This document shows positions 8,176 to 17,198 of a DNA stretch of 64,000 nucleotides, piece by piece. Each line of letters begins with the position of its first letter. The first letter of the stretch is position 1. Below the pieces are notes generated by a model that saw only the letters and a list, made by a program, of their open reading frames with translations, did no database searches and was not told where the DNA came from. Origin of the DNA: DATJLY01 sp035532935 (GTDB taxonomy: Bacteria; Pseudomonadota; Alphaproteobacteria; ATCC43930; CGMCC-115725). The stretch spans positions 1 to 64,000 of the forward strand of contig DATKQE010000039.1 in the NCBI GenBank assembly GCA_035532935.1, read 5' to 3'. The position numbers and the translations under genes were made by a program.

Positions 8176-9342
8176 TCATGGGCCGGTTTCCGCCGCTTCG
8201 AGGACGAGTGCGGTATCGGCGCCGAGCACGACCGGCCCGCGGAAGAGGCTCGGGCGCTCGCCGTTGAAGGAGACCGGCAGTCCCATCAGGCGCATCGCGC
8301 CATCGGGCGTCGGCAGCACGATGCCGAGCGCATCGGTCTGGGGATGGGCCATGACCTGATCGAGCGTCTGGAGCGGCGCGCACGGCACGCTCGCCGCCTC
8401 GAGCGCCGCCACCCATTCGGCCCGCCGGCGGGTGCGGACGACGTCGGCGATGAGCGCGTTGAGCGCGTCGCGGTGCTTGACGCGGTCGGGATTGGTCAGG
8501 AAGCGCGCATCCTCGGCCCATTCGCCGTGGCCCATCGCCACCGCCAGGCGGCGGAAGAGATTGTCGTTGCCGGCGGCGATCATGACTTGGCCGTCCAGCG
8601 CCTCGTACATCCTGTAGGGGCAGAGCGAGATATACTCGGAGCCGAACGGGCCCGGCACGTTGCCGGTCGCGAGATAGCCGGCCGCTGCCATGTTCATCCA
8701 CGACAGCGCGGTCTCGTAGAGCGAGGTGTCGATCTCGCTGCCCTCGCCGGTGAGATCGCGCCGGCGCAGCGCCGAGAGAATGGCGATCACCGCCCACATC
8801 GCGGTGCCGAGATCGACGATCGACGGGCCGGCGCGGACCGGGGTGCGCCCCGGCTCGCCGGTGATGCTCATGATGCCGCCGAATGCCTGCATCAGCGGAT
8901 CGTAGCCGGGCTTGTCGGCGAGCGGCCCGGTGCGTCCGAAGGCCGCGACATTGCAATAGATGAGCCGCGGCTTGTCGCGCCTGAGGCTCGCGTCGAGCCC
9001 CAGTTTCGCCATCAGCCCCGGCCGCATGTTCTGCAGCACGATGTCCGCGTCCTCGATGATGAACCGCCGCAGCGCCGCGCTGTGCGTCGGGTTCTTGAGG
9101 TCGAGCGCGGCCGAGTACTTGTTGCGATTCAGCGTCTGGAAAACCGCCGAGGCGCCATGCCAGAACGGCGGGCCCCAGTTGCGGGCATCGTCGCCGCCCT
9201 TGGGATTCTCGATCTTGATGACCTTGGCACCGAGATCGCCCAACACCTGGCCGGCGAAGGGCGCGGCAACGCTGTGCCCGACCTCGACCACGACCAGTCC
9301 GTTGAGCGGCCGGCTCGCCGCGATCCCGCCGTTATTGGTCAC
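8176..9342 (-). CDS. CaiB/BaiF family class III CoA-transferase
   Basis: The 388-residue protein starts LNGLVVVEVGHSVAAPFAGQ followed by LGDLGAKVIKIENP, the standard opening of class III CoA-transferases, which move CoA between carboxylic acids. Asp177 in GPSIVDLGTAMW occupies the position of the catalytic aspartate that forms the aspartyl-CoA anhydride in formyl-CoA transferase. The GTG start at 9342 overlaps the TGA of the upstream acyl-CoA synthetase (GTGA), so the two proteins are coupled. The upstream gene also activates acids with CoA, so the pair may activate and then exchange CoA on one class of acids. The acid is not identifiable. Confidence 0.88.
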   Translation of the reverse strand: MTNNGGIAASRPLNGLVVVEVGHSVAAPFAGQVLGDLGAKVIKIENPKGGDDARNWGPPFWHGASAVFQTLNRNKYSAALDLKNPTHSAALRRFIIEDADIVLQNMRPGLMAKLGLDASLRRDKPRLIYCNVAAFGRTGPLADKPGYDPLMQAFGGIMSITGEPGRTPVRAGPSIVDLGTAMWAVIAILSALRRRDLTGEGSEIDTSLYETALSWMNMAAAGYLATGNVPGPFGSEYISLCPYRMYEALDGQVMIAAGNDNLFRRLAVAMGHGEWAEDARFLTNPDRVKHRDALNALIADVVRTRRRAEWVAALEAASVPCAPLQTLDQVMAHPQTDALGIVLPTPDGAMRLMGLPVSFNGERPSLFRGPVVLGADTALVLEAAETGP

Positions 9343-11483
9343 GCCTGCCTCTCCTCTCGCTTTCGTACCACCACCAGGGCGTCGACGCCGATGCCGCCTT
9401 GCGCATCGACCAGGAACGGGTTCACGTCGACGGATTCGATGATTTCGCCGCAATGCTGCGCGAGGCCCTGCAGAGCCGCAAGCGCGCCGACGAGCGGCGC
9501 CATGGCATCGAGGCGCTGCAGCAGAGCCGCCAGCGGCGAGGCGCCGAGCCAGGCGGCAATCGCAGCATCGCTCGCCGGCACCGGCAACAGAGCGACGCGA
9601 TCGAGCGCTTCGGCATGAATGCCGCCCCATCCCGCCACCAGGAAATGGCCCAGCGCCGGCTCGCGGCTGAGGCCGATGATGAGCTCCGCCGCGCCCCGCC
9701 GCATCGGCTGCAGGATGAAGCTCGCATTCCCGGCATGGCCCAGCGCCGCAAGCCGATCCGCCATCGCATGATGGTGCCGGCGCAGCGCGTCGGCATCGCC
9801 GATGCCGACGGCGACGAGCCCCAGCGCGCTCTTGTGCGCGACGCCCGGCACCAGCGCCTTGAGCACGACCGGATAACCCAGCCGCCCGGCGATGTCCTCG
9901 CCCTCGGCGATGGCGGCGAAGCCGCGGCTCTCGACCATCGGCACGCCCGCGCGAAGCAGCACGTCGGCGCTGACGCGTTCGGACAGCACCGGCGCTGCTT
10001 CCGCCGCTGCGCGCAGCATTGTCTCGATCGCGCGCCAATCGGTGTCGTCACGGCGAGGCATTTGTTGCGGCGGAAACGTCCGCGGCAGCGTGGCGAAATG
10101 GCAGCGCAGGCTGTCGAAGCCGGTAGGAAGGTCGTGGAATACGGGAATGCCGGCGCCGACATAGAAGCGCTCGAGCTCCGCGCCGAGGCCGCCCGGCGCC
10201 ATGACCACGATCGGCGTGCCGGTGCGGCGCTGGCGCGCGACGAGCGCTTCGGCGACGTGCCGGTCCATCGTCGGATGGGGTGCGATATGCGCGTAGACCG
10301 CGCTCGGCCCGGTGACGCCGTCGCGCTCCAGCAGCTCATAAAGCTCGCCGAGCTGCGACCAGTCGCGGCCGAGCGAGCCGGTGTCGATGGGATTGCGCAG
10401 CCGGCCGCGCGCAGGCTGGGCGCGAATCGCGACGCCGAGCGCGCCGGGCCATTCGCCGGCGGCGTCACCGGCAAGCGGCAGCGCGCGCTCCGCCGCGAAA
10501 TCGGCAATGAGCGCGCCGCCCGCGCCCGAGGTGGTGATGCCGACGAGACGCTGCTCGCCCGCGACCGACCGCTCCGTGCGCGCGGCGAGCAGGCAAGCGC
10601 CACCGGCCAGCGCCTCGACCGAACGGACGGCGGCGATGCCGCAGGCCTCGAAGAGCGCATCATAGGCGCGGGCCCTGCCCGCGAGCCGGCTCGAATGCGC
10701 CGCCGTCGCTTCGCGCCCGACCACGGAACGGCCGAGCTTGAGCGCGACGACCGGCTTGCCCGCCTGGCGCGCCCGGTCCGCGAGCAGCCGCAGCCGCGCG
10801 CCGCTCGACACCGCCTCGACAATGAGGCCAATCGCCGTGGTCGCGTCATCGGCAACGAGGAATTCCAGCACGTCGAGCAGGCTGACGCCGGCCTCGTTGC
10901 CGACCGGAATGAATTTCGACAAGCCGCCGCCCAGACGCCGCAGCGTGCGCGCGAAGCCGCCGAACAAGGCGCCGCTATGCGAGACGACCGACACCCCGCC
11001 GGGCGGAAACGATTCCGCGTGCTCGGCATTGTAGCCGAGCGAAACGCGGTCGGCGGCATTGAGGAAGCCGTTGGTGTTGGGACCGAGCAGCGCGAGGCCG
11101 CGGTCGCGCGCGATCGCCGCCAAGGCTTCCTGTCGGGCCGCGCCCGCTTCGGTTCCGTCCTCGGCAAAGCCGCTCGCGCCGACGACGACGGCGCGGATTC
11201 CGGCATCGGCGCATTGGCGGACCGCCGCGACCGTATCGGCCGCCGGGATCACCACCATGGCGCAGTCGGGCGGCTCCGGCAATTCGCCGAGCGTGCGCCA
11301 GCACGTCACGCCCGCGATCTCGCCGCCCGCCGGATTGACCGGAAAGACGCGGCCGGGAAAGCCGCCGCGGACAAGATTCCGCACCACCGCATAGCCGTTC
11401 TTGTCCGGGCTGCGCGAGGCGCCGATGACAGCGATGGAACGCGGCCGCAGCAGCGCCTCGAGCGATCCGGACGCCGCCGCCAT
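9339..11483 (-). CDS. NDP-forming acyl-CoA synthetase (acetate-CoA ligase family)
   Basis: This 714-residue protein has the same architecture as the FerA-like enzyme: Rossmann CoA-binding domain (SIAVIGASRSPDKNGYAVVR), ligase domains and a C-terminal ATP-grasp (VLKALVPGVAHKSALGLVAV near residue 540). The phospho-His loop reads AAHSSRLAGRA, keeping His but changing the usual HTGALAG, so it may act on a different acid from the 6.1 kb enzyme. ATG at 11483 is preceded by GAGGA lying within the stop region of a short upstream reading frame that looks like the first codons of a crotonase. Its stop overlaps the CoA-transferase start. Confidence 0.85.
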   Translation of the reverse strand: MAAASGSLEALLRPRSIAVIGASRSPDKNGYAVVRNLVRGGFPGRVFPVNPAGGEIAGVTCWRTLGELPEPPDCAMVVIPAADTVAAVRQCADAGIRAVVVGASGFAEDGTEAGAARQEALAAIARDRGLALLGPNTNGFLNAADRVSLGYNAEHAESFPPGGVSVVSHSGALFGGFARTLRRLGGGLSKFIPVGNEAGVSLLDVLEFLVADDATTAIGLIVEAVSSGARLRLLADRARQAGKPVVALKLGRSVVGREATAAHSSRLAGRARAYDALFEACGIAAVRSVEALAGGACLLAARTERSVAGEQRLVGITTSGAGGALIADFAAERALPLAGDAAGEWPGALGVAIRAQPARGRLRNPIDTGSLGRDWSQLGELYELLERDGVTGPSAVYAHIAPHPTMDRHVAEALVARQRRTGTPIVVMAPGGLGAELERFYVGAGIPVFHDLPTGFDSLRCHFATLPRTFPPQQMPRRDDTDWRAIETMLRAAAEAAPVLSERVSADVLLRAGVPMVESRGFAAIAEGEDIAGRLGYPVVLKALVPGVAHKSALGLVAVGIGDADALRRHHHAMADRLAALGHAGNASFILQPMRRGAAELIIGLSREPALGHFLVAGWGGIHAEALDRVALLPVPASDAAIAAWLGASPLAALLQRLDAMAPLVGALAALQGLAQHCGEIIESVDVNPFLVDAQGGIGVDALVVVRKREERQA

Positions 11484-11486
11484 TCC

Positions 11487-11597
11487 TCAGCGTCCCTGCC
11501 GCAACGGCGCGCGGCGCTCCGGCCGGTCGAGCGTCAAGAGCCGGATGCGGTCCGCGACCACGATCTCGAGCATGTCGTTGCTATTGCTCTCTGCCAC
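11487..11597 (-). pseudogene. Truncated enoyl-CoA hydratase start (36 codons)
   Basis: A GTG with a GGGAG site seven bases upstream opens a 36-codon frame that reads MLEIVVADRIRLLTLDRPER and stops soon after. IRLLTLDRPERR matches the first strand and loop of crotonases (compare VTLNRPEKRNA in the gene at 5.2 kb). Everything after that loop is missing, and the ATP-dependent CoA ligase starts four bases after the stop. It is best read as the remnant of a hydratase gene deleted between its 5' end and the ligase. It may survive as a leader peptide because it carries the operon's translation signals. A separately functional peptide is possible but unlikely. Confidence 0.55.
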
Positions 11598-11712
11598 GCG
11601 TGCTCCCTCGCCTTTGCCGATGCCGGATCATACCGGCCCGCTCGCGCCGGCGACATGGATTTTCGCCACATCCTGTGGAACACTGAAGCCGCCGTAGCGA
11701 CAGGAGGCGCGC

Positions 11713-12678
11713 ATGCCGAACTTCCCGACCTCGATCCACATCAGCGAGGAAGGCCCGCGCGAAGGCTTCCAATTCGAGAAGGGGCCGATCGCGACCGCGC
11801 GCAAGATCGAGCTCATCGACGCGCTGTCGCAGACCGGGCTCGATCACATCCAGATCGTGTCCTTCGTCAATCCCAAGGCGGTGCCGGGCATGGCCGATGC
11901 CGAGCAGGTCGTGCAGGGCATTACGCGCGAGAAGGGGGTCGCCTATACCGGGCTCTGGCTCAACGACAAGGGCTTCGAGCGTGCGGTGGCGACCGCGCGG
12001 CTTGCGATCACCGGCTCGATCGTGCTGTGTGCGTCGGACCCGTTCCTCATGCGCAACCAGCACCGCACGCCCGAGCAGCAGGCGGCGGACCAGCACGCGA
12101 TCATCGAGATGTACAAGGCCCGCGGCATCCCCGTGGAGCGCGGCGGCGTGATGGCGGCGTTCGGCTGCAACTTCGCCGGCGACATCCCGGTCGCGCGCGT
12201 GCTCGGCCTCGTGCAGCAGCAAGTTGACATCGCCGCCGAGCACGGCGTGCGGTTGAAGCGCGTCATGATCGCCGACACCATGGCCTGGGCGACGCCGCTC
12301 GCGGTGAAGCACGTCGTCGGCGCGCTCCAGGACAGGTTTCCCCAACTCGAGATCTCGCTCCATCTCCACGACACGCGCGGCATGGGCATCGCCAACGCCT
12401 ATGCCGGGCTGGAAATGGGCGTGCGGTACTACGATTCCTCGGTGGCCGGACTCGGCGGCTGCCCCTTCGCCGGCCACAAGGGCGCGGCCGGCAATGTCTG
12501 CACCGAGGATCTGGTATTCATGTGCGACGAGATGGGGATCGAAACCGGGGTCGATCTCGAGACGCTGGCCGAATGCGCGCGGCTGGCCGAGGACATCGTC
12601 GGCCACCCGCTGCCGGGCTCGGTGATGAAGGGCGGCAGCCTGAAGCGCCTGCGCGAACGGGTCGCGGCGGGGACCTAA
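11713..12678 (+). CDS. Hydroxymethylglutaryl-CoA lyase-like enzyme (DRE-TIM metallolyase)
   Basis: The 321-residue protein is an aldolase-type TIM barrel of the HMG-CoA lyase group. It has ISEEGPREGFQFE in place of the usual EVGPRDGLQNE, the metal-site segment LHLHDTRGMGIANA (about residue 217), and the C-terminal signature SVAGLGGCPFAGHKGAAGN. True lyases split HMG-CoA into acetoacetate and acetyl-CoA; the Asp-to-Glu change in the first motif suggests a divergent substrate. The ribosome site is an AGGAGG-like stretch before ATG 11713. Its last four bases overlap the end of the convergent flavin monooxygenase. It diverges from the ligase/CoA-transferase operon, fitting use in the same acyl-CoA breakdown. 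Confidence 0.82.
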   Translation: MPNFPTSIHISEEGPREGFQFEKGPIATARKIELIDALSQTGLDHIQIVSFVNPKAVPGMADAEQVVQGITREKGVAYTGLWLNDKGFERAVATARLAITGSIVLCASDPFLMRNQHRTPEQQAADQHAIIEMYKARGIPVERGGVMAAFGCNFAGDIPVARVLGLVQQQVDIAAEHGVRLKRVMIADTMAWATPLAVKHVVGALQDRFPQLEISLHLHDTRGMGIANAYAGLEMGVRYYDSSVAGLGGCPFAGHKGAAGNVCTEDLVFMCDEMGIETGVDLETLAECARLAEDIVGHPLPGSVMKGGSLKRLRERVAAGT

Positions 12679-13856
12679 TCCGCCTCGGCCTTGGTGCGCT
12701 TGGCGTTGTAGGTCTCGGTCGCCTGCGCCACGGCGGTCAGGCCCTCTTCGCGGTTGCGCGCCTGATTCGCCGCGCACCAGTCGTAGCTCGCGCGGCGCCG
12801 GTCGTTGCTGCGGTTGAAATGCGGCTTCACGAATTCGGCCAAGAGCTCGAAGCTGCGCAACTGCGCGGTCCACGGCGCGAGGTCATTGCCGAAGACGAGG
12901 ATGGTGCCAAAGCCGCCCAGGGCACGCTCGATGCGCTCGATCTCGCGGATCGCGTCCTCGGGCGTGCCGATGATGCCGAGCTGGTTGTCGAGGCAGAACC
13001 GTGCCGGATCGGCGACGCCGCGCGGAAAGGCCGGCGGCGCCGGTATCACGTCGTGGGTGTAGTCGATCCACTCGTGGAAGCCCCATTCGGTGTCGGCGAA
13101 CGCCCTTTCGCGGGACTCGGCGATGTGCATCACCACCGTGATGCGCCATTTCGCGCGGTCGGCCTTATGGCCGTGCCGGGCGCATTCCTCCTCGTGGATG
13201 CGCCAGTTCTCGACGTGATGGGCGAGCGCCGCATCGGTGGTCGGCCCGAGCGTGAGCACGCCGAGCCCATGCCGCCCCGCCGCCATGACGCCGGCCGGTG
13301 AGCGCACCGAGGTCACCGCCATCTCCATCACCGGGCGGGTGTAGCAGCCGACATGGAGGCGTGCCTCCTTGAGGTGGAACCACGCCGTCTTGCGATCGAC
13401 CGTCTCGCCGCGCAGCAGCGCCATGACGACATCGAGCGCCTCGTCCATGTGCGGGCGCAGGTCGCGCACCTCGAGGCCGAGCATGTGCGCGTCGGTCGGC
13501 AGCGCCCCCGGACCCACGCCGAAGATCGCCCGGCCGCGCGTCATGTGGTCGAGCTGCGCCATCGCCTCGGCGAGCATGAGCGGGTTGTGGAACGGCAGCG
13601 ACTTCACGCCCGTGCCCAGCCGGATGTGCTTCGTCCGCTGCGCGGCGGCGGCGACCATCAGCTCGGGCGCCGCAATCATTTCCATCGCACCCGAATGATG
13701 CTCGCCGAACCACATCTCGTCGAAATCGATGCGGTCCAGATGCTCGGCGAGCATGAGGTCGCGCTCGAACGCATAGGTCGGATTGAGCCGCTTCGAATGG
13801 AACGGCGCGAGGAACAGCCCGAATTTGAGGGGTCCGTCATAGGCGCGCTGGGTCAT
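12675..13856 (-). CDS. LLM-class flavin-dependent monooxygenase (limonene monooxygenase-like)
   Basis: The 393-residue protein is a bacterial-luciferase-like flavoprotein. Features are the N-terminal LKFGLFLAPFH, the substrate-side EMWFGEHHSG, IRLGTGVKSLPFHNP, and GRAIFGVGPGALPTDA, which shapes the flavin pocket. Relatives use reduced FMN from a separate reductase to insert oxygen; no reductase gene is nearby. ATG at 13856 has GGAAGGACG directly upstream. The C-terminal tail after residue 340 is charged. It converges on the HMG-CoA-lyase-like gene with a 4-base overlap. Substrate unknown. Confidence 0.85.
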   Translation of the reverse strand: MTQRAYDGPLKFGLFLAPFHSKRLNPTYAFERDLMLAEHLDRIDFDEMWFGEHHSGAMEMIAAPELMVAAAAQRTKHIRLGTGVKSLPFHNPLMLAEAMAQLDHMTRGRAIFGVGPGALPTDAHMLGLEVRDLRPHMDEALDVVMALLRGETVDRKTAWFHLKEARLHVGCYTRPVMEMAVTSVRSPAGVMAAGRHGLGVLTLGPTTDAALAHHVENWRIHEEECARHGHKADRAKWRITVVMHIAESRERAFADTEWGFHEWIDYTHDVIPAPPAFPRGVADPARFCLDNQLGIIGTPEDAIREIERIERALGGFGTILVFGNDLAPWTAQLRSFELLAEFVKPHFNRSNDRRRASYDWCAANQARNREEGLTAVAQATETYNAKRTKAEAD

Positions 13857-13972
13857 CGTCCGTCCTTCCCGTGCGGCTGCTTGCCTCGAAGCCGGGTCGA
13901 TGTTAATGCCATGCCCGATCCCGGTCACGGCCTCTGTTGCCGCCGGCGCCGCCCGCTCGAAAGGCCTTCGCG

Positions 13973-14695
13973 ATGATCGACCTCTATTTCTGGCCCACGC
14001 CCAACGGCAAGAAAGTCACCATCCTGCTCGAGGAATGCGGCCTTCCCTATAAGGTCATCCCGCTCAATATCGGCGCGGGCGACCAGTTCAAGCCCGCGTT
14101 CCTGAAGCTCAACCCCAACCACCGCATGCCGGCGATGGTGGATCACGAGCCCAAGGGCGGCGGCGCACCCATCGCGATCTTCGAATCGGGCGCGATCATG
14201 ATGTACCTCGCCGAGAAGGCCGGGAAGTTCTGGCCGCAGGACATCCGCGGCCGGTACGAGGTCACCGAATGGGTGATGTGGCAGATGGCCAACCAGGGTC
14301 CGAAGCTTGGCGAGTGCGGCCATTTCCGCCGTCTCACCGACCAGGGCGACCAGTCCTATGCCGTGCGCCGCTTCACCGACGAGGCGAACCGGCTCTACGG
14401 CGTGCTCAACTGGCGCCTTTCCGAGCACCGCTATCTCGCCGGCGACGAATACAGCATCGCCGACATGATCGCCTATCCGTGGAGCGTCAACTGGAAGGTG
14501 CAGGGGCAGGACATCGAGGAGTTCACCTATTTCAAGCGGTGGTTCGAGGAGTTGGGCAGCCGCCTCGCGGTGCAGCGCGGGATGGCGGTCGGCGCCGAGC
14601 TTCAGAACGACCCCACGAAGCTCCCGAAGGAAGAGCAGGAGCGCCGCCGCAAGATTCTCTATAACCAGCGCGCCATTCCCGTGCCCGCGCGCTGA
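13973..14695 (+). CDS. Glutathione S-transferase family protein (YfcG/YghU-like)
   Basis: At 240 residues it has the GST layout: an N-terminal thioredoxin fold beginning MIDLYFWPTPNGKKVTILLE, the glutathione-binding cis-proline region NHRMPAMVDH and ESGAIMMYLAEK, then an all-alpha C-terminal half with YLAGDEYSIADMIAYPW. The TPNGKKV start resembles YfcG/YghU (nu-class) enzymes, which have disulfide-bond reductase activity. A detoxifying or ether-cleaving role in the aromatic island would be inference. ATG at 13973 is the first start giving the correct family N-terminus. A weak hairpin (stem 14704-14710 with 14718-14724) separates it from the next gene. Confidence 0.88.
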   Translation: MIDLYFWPTPNGKKVTILLEECGLPYKVIPLNIGAGDQFKPAFLKLNPNHRMPAMVDHEPKGGGAPIAIFESGAIMMYLAEKAGKFWPQDIRGRYEVTEWVMWQMANQGPKLGECGHFRRLTDQGDQSYAVRRFTDEANRLYGVLNWRLSEHRYLAGDEYSIADMIAYPWSVNWKVQGQDIEEFTYFKRWFEELGSRLAVQRGMAVGAELQNDPTKLPKEEQERRRKILYNQRAIPVPAR

Positions 14696-14762
14696 ACGCC
14701 AAGGACGCGGTACCCACCCGCGTCGCCGGTCCATAACGTGGGACCAAGGGGAGGAGGAAACC

Positions 14763-15770
14763 ATGCGCGCCATCAAGTATATGCTTGCCGCCGCCATCGT
14801 CTTAGCCGGCTGCGGCGCCGCCCGCGCCGAGCCGGTGAAGATCCGTCTTGCCTATATCGTGCCGGTATCGAACTGGGCGACGATGCTGTTCCAGAAGCCG
14901 GGCCTCGCCAAGCATCTCGGCAAGTCCTACACCTTCGAAGCCGTGCATTTCCAGGGCACGCCGCAACTCGTGCAGGCGCAAGCGATCAATGAGCTCGAGA
15001 TCGGCGACCACGGTTACTCGTCGCTCGTCTTCGGCATCGTCAATGCCGGACTCAACCTGCGCGTGATCGCCGACGAGCTGCAGGATGGCGTGCCGGGCTA
15101 TTACAGCAACCAGTACCTCGTGCGGAAGGACAGCCCGATCAAGACGGTCGACGATCTCAAGGGCAAGATCCTCGGGGTCAACGCCAAGGGCAGCGGCACC
15201 GACATCCCGATGCGCGCAATGTTGCGCAAGCACAACATCAGCGACAGCGACGTCACCATCGTCGAGGCGCCGATCCCGGCGATGCCGGCCATGCTCGCCG
15301 ACAGGAAGATCGATTTGGGGGCGTTGCCGCTGCCGTTCACCGCCGATCCCCGGGTCAAGGCGAACGATCGCATCCTGTTCCAGCAGCGCGACGCGGCCGG
15401 TATCTCGCCGCTGGCGTTCTGGGCGGCGCGCGCGAGCTGGATCGCCAAGCACCGCGCGGCACTTGTCGATTTCCTCGAGGACGTGCTCCGGCAGGAGCGC
15501 TGGTATCTCGATCCCGCCAACCACAAGGAGGCGATGGAGATCGCCGCACGCGTCGGCAAGCACCCGCCGGCGTTCTATGACCATTGGCTCTACGTCAAGG
15601 ACGGCGAGGACGGCGATTATTACCGCGATCCGAACGGCATTCCCAATCTCGACGCGATTCAGGCCAATGTCGAGTTGCAGCACAAGCTCGGCTTTGCCAA
15701 GCAGACCATCGACGTGCGCAAATACACCGATCTCAGCCTGATCAAGGAGGCGGCGGCGCGGCTCAACTAG
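14763..15770 (+). CDS. ABC transporter substrate-binding protein, NMT1/SsuA-like, exported
   Basis: The 335-residue protein has a signal peptide ending AGCGAARAEP. Both a lipobox (LAGC) and a normal ARA cleavage site are present, so anchored and soluble forms are both possible. The mature part has the two-lobe periplasmic binding fold of sulfonate/thiamine-precursor binders: DDLKGKILGVNAKGSGTDIP and a hinge near residue 220. The ribosome site GGGAGGAGG is strong. No permease or ATPase gene accompanies it, which is unusual for this class, so it either shares a distant transporter or is a remnant of a larger operon. Ligand unknown. Confidence 0.8.
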   Translation: MRAIKYMLAAAIVLAGCGAARAEPVKIRLAYIVPVSNWATMLFQKPGLAKHLGKSYTFEAVHFQGTPQLVQAQAINELEIGDHGYSSLVFGIVNAGLNLRVIADELQDGVPGYYSNQYLVRKDSPIKTVDDLKGKILGVNAKGSGTDIPMRAMLRKHNISDSDVTIVEAPIPAMPAMLADRKIDLGALPLPFTADPRVKANDRILFQQRDAAGISPLAFWAARASWIAKHRAALVDFLEDVLRQERWYLDPANHKEAMEIAARVGKHPPAFYDHWLYVKDGEDGDYYRDPNGIPNLDAIQANVELQHKLGFAKQTIDVRKYTDLSLIKEAAARLN

Positions 15771-15899
15771 CGCGCCGCATGCATTCCATGCCGCGCCCGG
15801 TATCGTCGCGGTCGTAGCGATCGGCGTTCTTCCGCGCATGATGGTCGAACCCGGTCGGTGCGGCACGACGGCCCCGTTGGGCCGGCGGGAGAATGGTCG

Positions 15900-17189
15900 A
15901 TGAGCGACACTGTCCAACCGTTGCTGCCGGTCGCGATTCCGTATAGCCGCGCGCGCTTTGCGCGCGGCATGCGGGCGGGACGCTGGCTATTTGCGAGTGG
16001 GCTCAGCGGCACCGATTTCGTCAACGGCCTCGCGCCCGACGTGGCGCAGGCGGCGCATCCGCTCGACGGACCGCCGCAGGCGAAGCGCGAGGCGCAGCGC
16101 CTCTACGCCAATCTCGCCGCGGTGTTGGAGGCGGGCGGCGCCGCGTTTGCCGATGTCTGCCGCCTCGACCAGTACTACACCACCCCTGCCGCCGTCCCGC
16201 CCTACCATGAGACCCGCAGCGCGGTCTTCGCCGGCCGTATCCCGCCATCGACCTCGATCCTGCAGCAGCGCTTCCTCTATGCCGGACAGCAGATCGAGGC
16301 GCTCGCGGTCGCCGCCGTTCCCGGAAGCGGCTTCCGCGCCACGCATATGGATTTCCCGCCCGGCTATGCGATCGCCTCGAGTTCGGGCTACAGCCCGGCT
16401 CTCGCTTGCGGCGATTTCCGTTTCATCCCGGGCGTCACGGCCGAGGCGCGCGTCGCGGCCGAGGGACCCGTCGATCCCGAGGCGCGCCGTGCTTACGGAT
16501 TATGGAAGGGAACGCCGGTCAAGCTCGAGGCCGAGTTCGTCATCGAGCGTAAGCTGAAGCCGTCTCTCGCCGCGGCCGGCGCCACGCTCGACAGCGTCGT
16601 CAAGGCGCAGGTCTATCTCCGCGACCCCGACGACGTGCCGGCCTTCAACGAGGTCTGGCTCGGCCATTTCGCCGCGCCGCCGGCAACGACGATCATTTCG
16701 ACCAGCACGCCGGGATTCACGCTGGCCGAGCTGCGTATCGAGATCAACACGATCGCCTTGGCGCGGGACGGCGCCACGCAGCGCCAATCCGTGGCCGGTG
16801 ATGCGGCGCCGCTTTTCACCGGGCACGTCGCCGCGGTACGCGCCGGCGACCTGCTGTTCCTCTCGGGCCTGATGGGCCTCGAGCACGGCGGCCTCGCCGC
16901 CGCCGCGCGCCCCGATCCGCGCCAGCCCTTCTTCGGCATTCCGGTGAAGGCCGAACTGGCCGCCATCCTGAAACAGGCGGAAGCGGTCTGCCGCAACGCC
17001 GGCACCAGCCTCGCCCATGCCGTACGCATCCAGCAGTTCCACACCGATCTCGCGGACTTGCCGGCCACGCTCGAAGTCTGGCACGAGGCGCTCGCGGGCG
17101 CGCCACTGCCGCTTTCCGCGGTCGAGGTGGCGTGGCTGCCGGTGCCCGGCGCACGGCTCCTCGTCGATCTCTGGGTCCATGCGCCCTGA
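15900..17189 (+). CDS. Twin-domain RidA/YjgF family protein
   Basis: The 429-residue protein is about three times the length of an ordinary RidA and contains two such domains, roughly residues 10-150 and 285-429, with a related middle section (about 160-270). Motifs include GRWLFASGLSGTD, AGGAAFADVCRLDQYY, LDSVVKAQVYLRDPD, AGDLLFLSGLMGLE and a final VEVAWLPVPGARLLVDLW. Single-domain RidA proteins deaminate reactive enamines; some family members in catabolic operons hydrolyse imines or aminoacrylate-like intermediates. The start at 15900 follows GGGAGAATGG. It lies downstream of the binding protein on the same strand. A pathway-specific role is inference. Confidence 0.8.
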   Translation: MSDTVQPLLPVAIPYSRARFARGMRAGRWLFASGLSGTDFVNGLAPDVAQAAHPLDGPPQAKREAQRLYANLAAVLEAGGAAFADVCRLDQYYTTPAAVPPYHETRSAVFAGRIPPSTSILQQRFLYAGQQIEALAVAAVPGSGFRATHMDFPPGYAIASSSGYSPALACGDFRFIPGVTAEARVAAEGPVDPEARRAYGLWKGTPVKLEAEFVIERKLKPSLAAAGATLDSVVKAQVYLRDPDDVPAFNEVWLGHFAAPPATTIISTSTPGFTLAELRIEINTIALARDGATQRQSVAGDAAPLFTGHVAAVRAGDLLFLSGLMGLEHGGLAAAARPDPRQPFFGIPVKAELAAILKQAEAVCRNAGTSLAHAVRIQQFHTDLADLPATLEVWHEALAGAPLPLSAVEVAWLPVPGARLLVDLWVHAP

Positions 17190-17198
17190 TCGGGCGCC

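Noticed and set aside
14704..14724. Hairpin between the GST and binding-protein genes as a terminator
   Set aside because: Only a 7-base stem with a 7-base loop and no U-run; too weak to call.
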